Assembly (NCBI GenBank): GCA_963850345.1 | Contig: CAWKKW010000006.1 | Coordinates: 124,001 to 188,000, forward strand | Reading direction: 5' to 3' | Source of the DNA: CAWKKW01 sp963850345 | GTDB taxonomy: Bacteria > Acidobacteriota > Terriglobia > Terriglobales > Acidobacteriaceae | DNA: 64,000 nt | Shown: one piece after another, positions 60,006 to 64,000 of the stretch | Numbering within the stretch: the first letter of the stretch is position 1 | Layout: each line of letters starts with the position of its first letter | The notes under the pieces: model-generated | Seen by the model: the letters and a program-made list of their open reading frames with translations, nothing else | Database searches by the model: none | What the model was told of the DNA's origin: nothing | Position numbers and translations under genes: made by a program

Positions 60006-63000
60006 TTACTCCAACGCCACTTCTACTGATACGCGCGTGCCCTTGCCGGGCGCGCTGTCCAGCGTCAGCGTGCCGCCAATCTCGGCTGCCCGCTCCCGCA
60101 TTCCGGTCAAGCCGAAGTGTCCCTCGGGTCCGGACGAATTCGGATGCGGCTGTCCCGAAAATCCGCAGCCGTCGTCCTGAATGGTTAACCGCAGTTGCCG
60201 CACCGCAAAGCGCAGTTCCAGCGAAATATGCTGCGGATGCGCATGCCGGACGGCGTTGGTCACCGCTTCCTGCGCGATCCTCAACAACTCCGACTCTACT
60301 CTCGCAGGTAGGGGCCTATATGCGCCTCCAACTTTCGATTGAGTCTTGATCGAAGTCGAAGCGGTCGCCCGCGTAGCCATAGCCGAGAGTCGCGTCGCCA
60401 GATCTTCGCCCTGCACGCTCTGGGAACGCAGATCCCAGATTGAGCTCCGCGCCTCGGTCAGGCTGTTTCGCACCAGGATTCGCGCTTGGTCCAGGTGCTC
60501 CTTCGCCGACTCGGCCGAAGCGGTCATCAGCCTTGAGACCAGCTCCAGTTGCACCGAAATTCCCACCAGGCTCTGCGCCAGCGTGTCGTGAATCTCCCGC
60601 GCAATTCTGCCCCTCTCCGCCAATACCGCACTGAACTGCGACTCCACCCGCTGCAGCCTTCGCTCATACCAGAGATAGCCCAGCAACCCCAGCGACACCA
60701 GGATCAGGAGATCGAAGAGGTAGGTCTGGTAGAAATGCGGACGCAGTTGAAGTCCGATCGAAGCGCCCGCATCGTTCCACACGCCGTCGTTGTTGCAGGC
60801 CAACACGCGAAACGTGTACTGGCCCGGCGGAATGTTGGTGTAGTACGCCGTGCGACGCGAGCCTGCGTCCACCCAGTCGCGGTCAAATCCTTGAAGCTTG
60901 TACTTGTAGCGAACCTTCTGCGGCGCGACGAAGCTCAACCCCGCGTACTGAATCGAGACGCGCCCATGTCCAGGCGGAATGGAGAGCGCCTGGGACGGAT
61001 CGAGTGGCTGCTCATCAATCGACACCTGTTCGATTACCACCTGCGGTGGCAGCGCATTCGTGGGCGCGTGCTCTGGATCGATCATGGCGACGCCCTTCAG
61101 CGTGGCGAACGCCAGCGTTCCGTTCTTCAGCTTCCAGGCCGCCGGATGTCCTCCACTGGATGCTTCGCTGATGCGCATGCCGTCCGCCGTGCCATACATT
61201 GCTGGCATCAGGCTGTGCAGGCTGCCGCTCGAAAAGCTGTCCAGGTCCTGCATGGAGACTCGGTACACGCCTTTGTTTGAACTCAACCAAAGGTGCCCGG
61301 CCGAGTCGTCGAGAATCCCGTAAACGTTCTCCGGCAGCCCTGTCTTAGCGCTCGGATAGGTGGCCAGAACTCCTCGCCTCAGTCGGTCCAGGCCGCCGCC
61401 ATTGGTCCCGATCCACAGAGTTCCATCCGCTTGCTCATGCAGCGCGGTGACCACATTGCTCGAGAGCCCATCGCTGACCGTCAGCGTGGTCAGCTTTCCG
61501 TTTTCCAACCGGCTCAGCCCGCCCAGCGTGCCGATCCACAATGTGCCGTGCCGGTCCTCAAGCAACGCACCCACCAGATCGCTGCCCAGCCCGTCCATGC
61601 GGGTATACGTAGTGAACTTGCCGCTCTCAAGATGCGACAGCCCACGCCGCGTCCCGATCCAAAGCGAGCCGTCCCGCGCGGCGTGTAGAGAGCGTACAAA
61701 ATCATCTGCCAGGCCATCCGCTGAAGTCAGCGTGGTGATTTTGCGATCGTGTACTCGCGCCAACCCGTCGGGCGTGCCTACCCACAAGTCTCCTGAGGGA
61801 TCATCAGCCAGCGCAAGAATAATATTGCTCGGCAACCCATTCGCAGTCGTCAGACTGGTCACGGTCCCATTCTCAACTCGGTTTAGCCCACCGCCGCTGG
61901 TGCCGATCCATAACGTGCCCTTGGCATCCTGAAAAACCGCCCTGACTAAGTCATCCGTCAAACCGTCCGAGACCGCATAGCTGGTGAACTTCTGATCCCG
62001 CAAGATGTTGAGGCCGCCGGTTTCCGTGCCCAGCCACATACTGCCTTCGCGATCCTCAAACATCGAAAGCACCAGGTCGCTGCTGAGCCCGTTCTTCGAA
62101 GTGAAGGCTTCCAGCTTTCCGTGGAGCATGCGTGCCAGCCCGCGACTGGTTGCCACCCAAACCCCGCCCTCGCGATCTGCGTAGAGAGTCTCAATGCGAT
62201 CACCCGGCAGACCTTCCTTCACGCCATAGGTATGGACCCGGCCGTTCTCTTCCACTACCAGGCCGCTTGCTGTGCCGATCAAGACTCGACCCTCGGTGTC
62301 TGCCATCAGGGCCGTGATTTCGCTCATGGGCAGCCCCTGCGGCGTTCCCACGAACAACGTCCCGCCGGCCTCGAGCACGCGCAAGCCGGCCCGGGTGCCC
62401 ATCCACACACGTCCATCGCGGCTGGTACACAGTGCCTGCACCTCGAGCGATCCTGAACCGGCCGCACCTTCGGTCAGTTGCCCACCTTGCAGTTTCGCCA
62501 CGCCCGCATCGGTAGAGATCCACAGCGTTCCATCCGCGGCCTCTGCAATGCTGCTGCTGCTGGACAGCCCCGCGTGGATCGGGTAGCCGCGGAAGTGCTC
62601 TCCGCCGAACGACGCCAGTCCCGCCGACGTAAGCGCCCACACGGTTCCAGCGCGGTCCTGAAAGACCGACCAGACGCTGCTGCTCGGCAGTCCCTGTTCC
62701 TCGGTGAAGGTGGTGAACTCGAAACCCCGCCGCCGTGTCAGTCCGTTCGCTGTCGCAATCCACAACGCGCCGGAGCGGTCTTCAAAGAGGCTGTTGACGG
62801 AGTTGCTGCGCAGCTTCGCCGTCCCCGCGCTTTCGCCCGCGTCGTACACCGCAAACTGCACTCCGTCGAAGCGGACCAACCCGCCCTCAGTCGCCAGCCA
62901 GATGTATCCATCGCGAGTCTGCAGCACCGCGTGGACGGTGTTTTGCGGAAGACCGCTGTCCGTCTGCCAGGACTGATGACCGTATTGGTTCAAGGTGCGC

Positions 63001-63095
63001 TGCGGATCGAGCGCTCCGGCCGCGGGCACTATCGCGACACTCAAACCCAGAGCGATCGTCTGAAGCAAACGGAGGCTGCCGAGGAGTGTTTGCAT
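60006..63095 (-). CDS. Sensor histidine kinase with two seven-bladed propellers
   Basis: A 1029-residue sensor. A signal-like leader is followed by 14 Reg_prop repeats of about 40 residues (consensus G-L-x-x-x-x-V...D-x-x-G-x-L-W-I-G-T-x-G-G-L), enough for two seven-bladed periplasmic propellers. A Y_Y_Y domain (YKYKLQGFDRDWVDAG...) and one membrane helix (FDLLILVSLGLLGYLWY) come next. The HisKA_3 dimerisation domain has His836 (REIHDTLAQ) and the HATPase has LRIAQEAVTNAVRHA and DDGCGF. It is a transmembrane NarX-type kinase, probably sensing a carbohydrate or other periplasmic ligand, and signals to the next gene. Confidence 0.94.
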   Translation of the reverse strand: MQTLLGSLRLLQTIALGLSVAIVPAAGALDPQRTLNQYGHQSWQTDSGLPQNTVHAVLQTRDGYIWLATEGGLVRFDGVQFAVYDAGESAGTAKLRSNSVNSLFEDRSGALWIATANGLTRRRGFEFTTFTEEQGLPSSSVWSVFQDRAGTVWALTSAGLASFGGEHFRGYPIHAGLSSSSSIAEAADGTLWISTDAGVAKLQGGQLTEGAAGSGSLEVQALCTSRDGRVWMGTRAGLRVLEAGGTLFVGTPQGLPMSEITALMADTEGRVLIGTASGLVVEENGRVHTYGVKEGLPGDRIETLYADREGGVWVATSRGLARMLHGKLEAFTSKNGLSSDLVLSMFEDREGSMWLGTETGGLNILRDQKFTSYAVSDGLTDDLVRAVFQDAKGTLWIGTSGGGLNRVENGTVTSLTTANGLPSNIILALADDPSGDLWVGTPDGLARVHDRKITTLTSADGLADDFVRSLHAARDGSLWIGTRRGLSHLESGKFTTYTRMDGLGSDLVGALLEDRHGTLWIGTLGGLSRLENGKLTTLTVSDGLSSNVVTALHEQADGTLWIGTNGGGLDRLRRGVLATYPSAKTGLPENVYGILDDSAGHLWLSSNKGVYRVSMQDLDSFSSGSLHSLMPAMYGTADGMRISEASSGGHPAAWKLKNGTLAFATLKGVAMIDPEHAPTNALPPQVVIEQVSIDEQPLDPSQALSIPPGHGRVSIQYAGLSFVAPQKVRYKYKLQGFDRDWVDAGSRRTAYYTNIPPGQYTFRVLACNNDGVWNDAGASIGLQLRPHFYQTYLFDLLILVSLGLLGYLWYERRLQRVESQFSAVLAERGRIAREIHDTLAQSLVGISVQLELVSRLMTASAESAKEHLDQARILVRNSLTEARSSIWDLRSQSVQGEDLATRLSAMATRATASTSIKTQSKVGGAYRPLPARVESELLRIAQEAVTNAVRHAHPQHISLELRFAVRQLRLTIQDDGCGFSGQPHPNSSGPEGHFGLTGMRERAAEIGGTLTLDSAPGKGTRVSVEVALE

Positions 63096-63221
63096 TGGGT
63101 ACAGGGTGCCTCCATACTACACACCCGCACCCCATGCTATGCCAGAAAGCCTCGCCATCCGGTGCGCACCTGCTCATGTTTTTCCTTGCACAGCGTGCTC
63201 TGTTTTGTGGAGGATGCCTGC

Positions 63222-64000
63222 ATGTTGAACAAGCCTGTACCCTCCCTGCTATTGCTCGTTCTAGCGTGCGCCTTCGTCTTCTCCAGTCCCGGTTGGAGCC
63301 AGCAATCGGCGCCGCTCACCATCGAGCGGAACATTGCCATGAAGACTCGCGACGGCGTGACCCTCTATGCCGACCTGTACCATCCGGAAGGCGATCAGAA
63401 GCTTTCTGTGCTGCTGCAGCGCACCCCCTACAACAAGGCCAACGGCAACGATTTCGGCCGGCGGGCCGCGGCTGCCGGATATCTCGTGGTCATTCAGGAC
63501 GTGCGCGGCCGCTACACCTCCGAGGGCGAGTGGTATCCCTTCAAGCATGAAGTCGAGGACGGCTTCGACACCGTGGAATGGGCCGCAGCGCTGCCCAATT
63601 CAAACGGCAAAGTCGGGATGTTCGGCGGATCGTATGTGGGCGCCACGCAGATGCTCGCGGCCATCGGACATCCGCCGCATCTCGCAGGCATCTGCCCGGT
63701 CGTCACGGCCAGCAACTATCACGAGAACTGGACCTACCAGGGCGGCGCATTTGAGCAGTGGTTTAACGAATCGTGGACCTCCGGACTCGCGCAGGACACC
63801 ATCGATCGCACCATCCGTGACGCCACCAACGCGGTCACCGGCAGCACCGTATTGCCGCTCACGCAGTATCCTCTCTACAACTTGAAGTCGCCTCTTGCGC
63901 CCGCAACCCTCACGCAGCAACTCGCTCCCTACTTCCTCGATTGGCTCGCTCATCCGCTCTACGACAGCTATTGGAAGCAGTGGGCCATTGAAGAGCAATA
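63222..64000 (+). CDS. CocE/NonD-family serine hydrolase, truncated by window edge
   Basis: At least 259 residues, 3' end beyond the window. ATG at 63222 preceded by GGAGG. Signal peptide LLLLVLACAFVFSSPGWS. TRDGVTLYADLYHP and QDVRGRYTSEGEWYPF lead to the nucleophile motif GGSYVGA. Same family as the 54,939 gene, but more like the X-Pro peptidase/CocE core. It is divergent from the sensor kinase. Confidence 0.9.
   Translation, partial: MLNKPVPSLLLLVLACAFVFSSPGWSQQSAPLTIERNIAMKTRDGVTLYADLYHPEGDQKLSVLLQRTPYNKANGNDFGRRAAAAGYLVVIQDVRGRYTSEGEWYPFKHEVEDGFDTVEWAAALPNSNGKVGMFGGSYVGATQMLAAIGHPPHLAGICPVVTASNYHENWTYQGGAFEQWFNESWTSGLAQDTIDRTIRDATNAVTGSTVLPLTQYPLYNLKSPLAPATLTQQLAPYFLDWLAHPLYDSYWKQWAIEEQ

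Overview
The window is high-GC, densely packed bacterial DNA. Its gene mix points to a soil member of the Acidobacteriota (class Terriglobia or close): a BlaI/M56 pair, a TamA/TamB-like pair, PHA storage genes, secreted glycosidases and a Reg_prop-type sensor kinase. This assignment is an inference from content; no rRNA or other marker gene is present. I saw no IS element, prophage, CRISPR array, tRNA or rRNA.

Layout. 1-2.9 kb: a BlaI-type repressor, an M56 (BlaR1-like) membrane protease with six C-terminal repeats, and a secreted protein cut off by the window edge that carries the same repeat. Two palindromic operators lie upstream. 3-5 kb: a stress-type SDR, exonuclease III and a small zinc-ribbon protein. 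5.3-12.4 kb: an outer-membrane TamA/BamA-like protein with about seven POTRA-like units, and TamB. 12.5-18.5 kb: a complete polyhydroxyalkanoate locus (phaR, phasin, a very small PhaE-like subunit, class III phaC, phaB, phaA) plus an SDR and a 54-residue reading frame led by a strong ribosome binding site. 19-22 kb: the glyoxylate shunt (aceA, aceB), a logical partner for storage-polymer use. 22.3-34.2 kb: an M3 peptidase, then a likely uronate/xylan block: Zn-dehydrogenase, SDR, a CxxCH beta-propeller protein with a TPR partner, GH67 alpha-glucuronidase, D-mannonate dehydratase and a short AraC-type regulator.

34-44.5 kb: alditol-oxidase-like flavoenzyme, glycosyltransferase, small hypothetical, phytoene-desaturase-like oxidoreductase, amino acid permease, GH36 alpha-galactosidase, guanine deaminase and a purine permease. 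44.6-50.6 kb: one co-directional aromatic amino acid operon, trpC-trpF-trpB-trpA-aroQ-aroF-tyrA. It is overlapped at its 3' end by a permease gene on the other strand that is broken by two opposite frameshifts. 52-57 kb: GH2 glycosidase, a hydrogenase-maturation-type protease without a hydrogenase nearby, and a CocE-type hydrolase. 57.4-63.1 kb: a four-gene minus-strand unit, in transcription order a 14-repeat sensor kinase, its NarL-type regulator, a secreted hypothetical protein, and a ferritin-VIT1 fusion (MbfA-like). A second CocE-type hydrolase runs off the right end.

All domain calls come from reading the translated sequence; no database search was run. Starts were moved inward wherever a ribosome binding site, signal peptide or family length argued for it.
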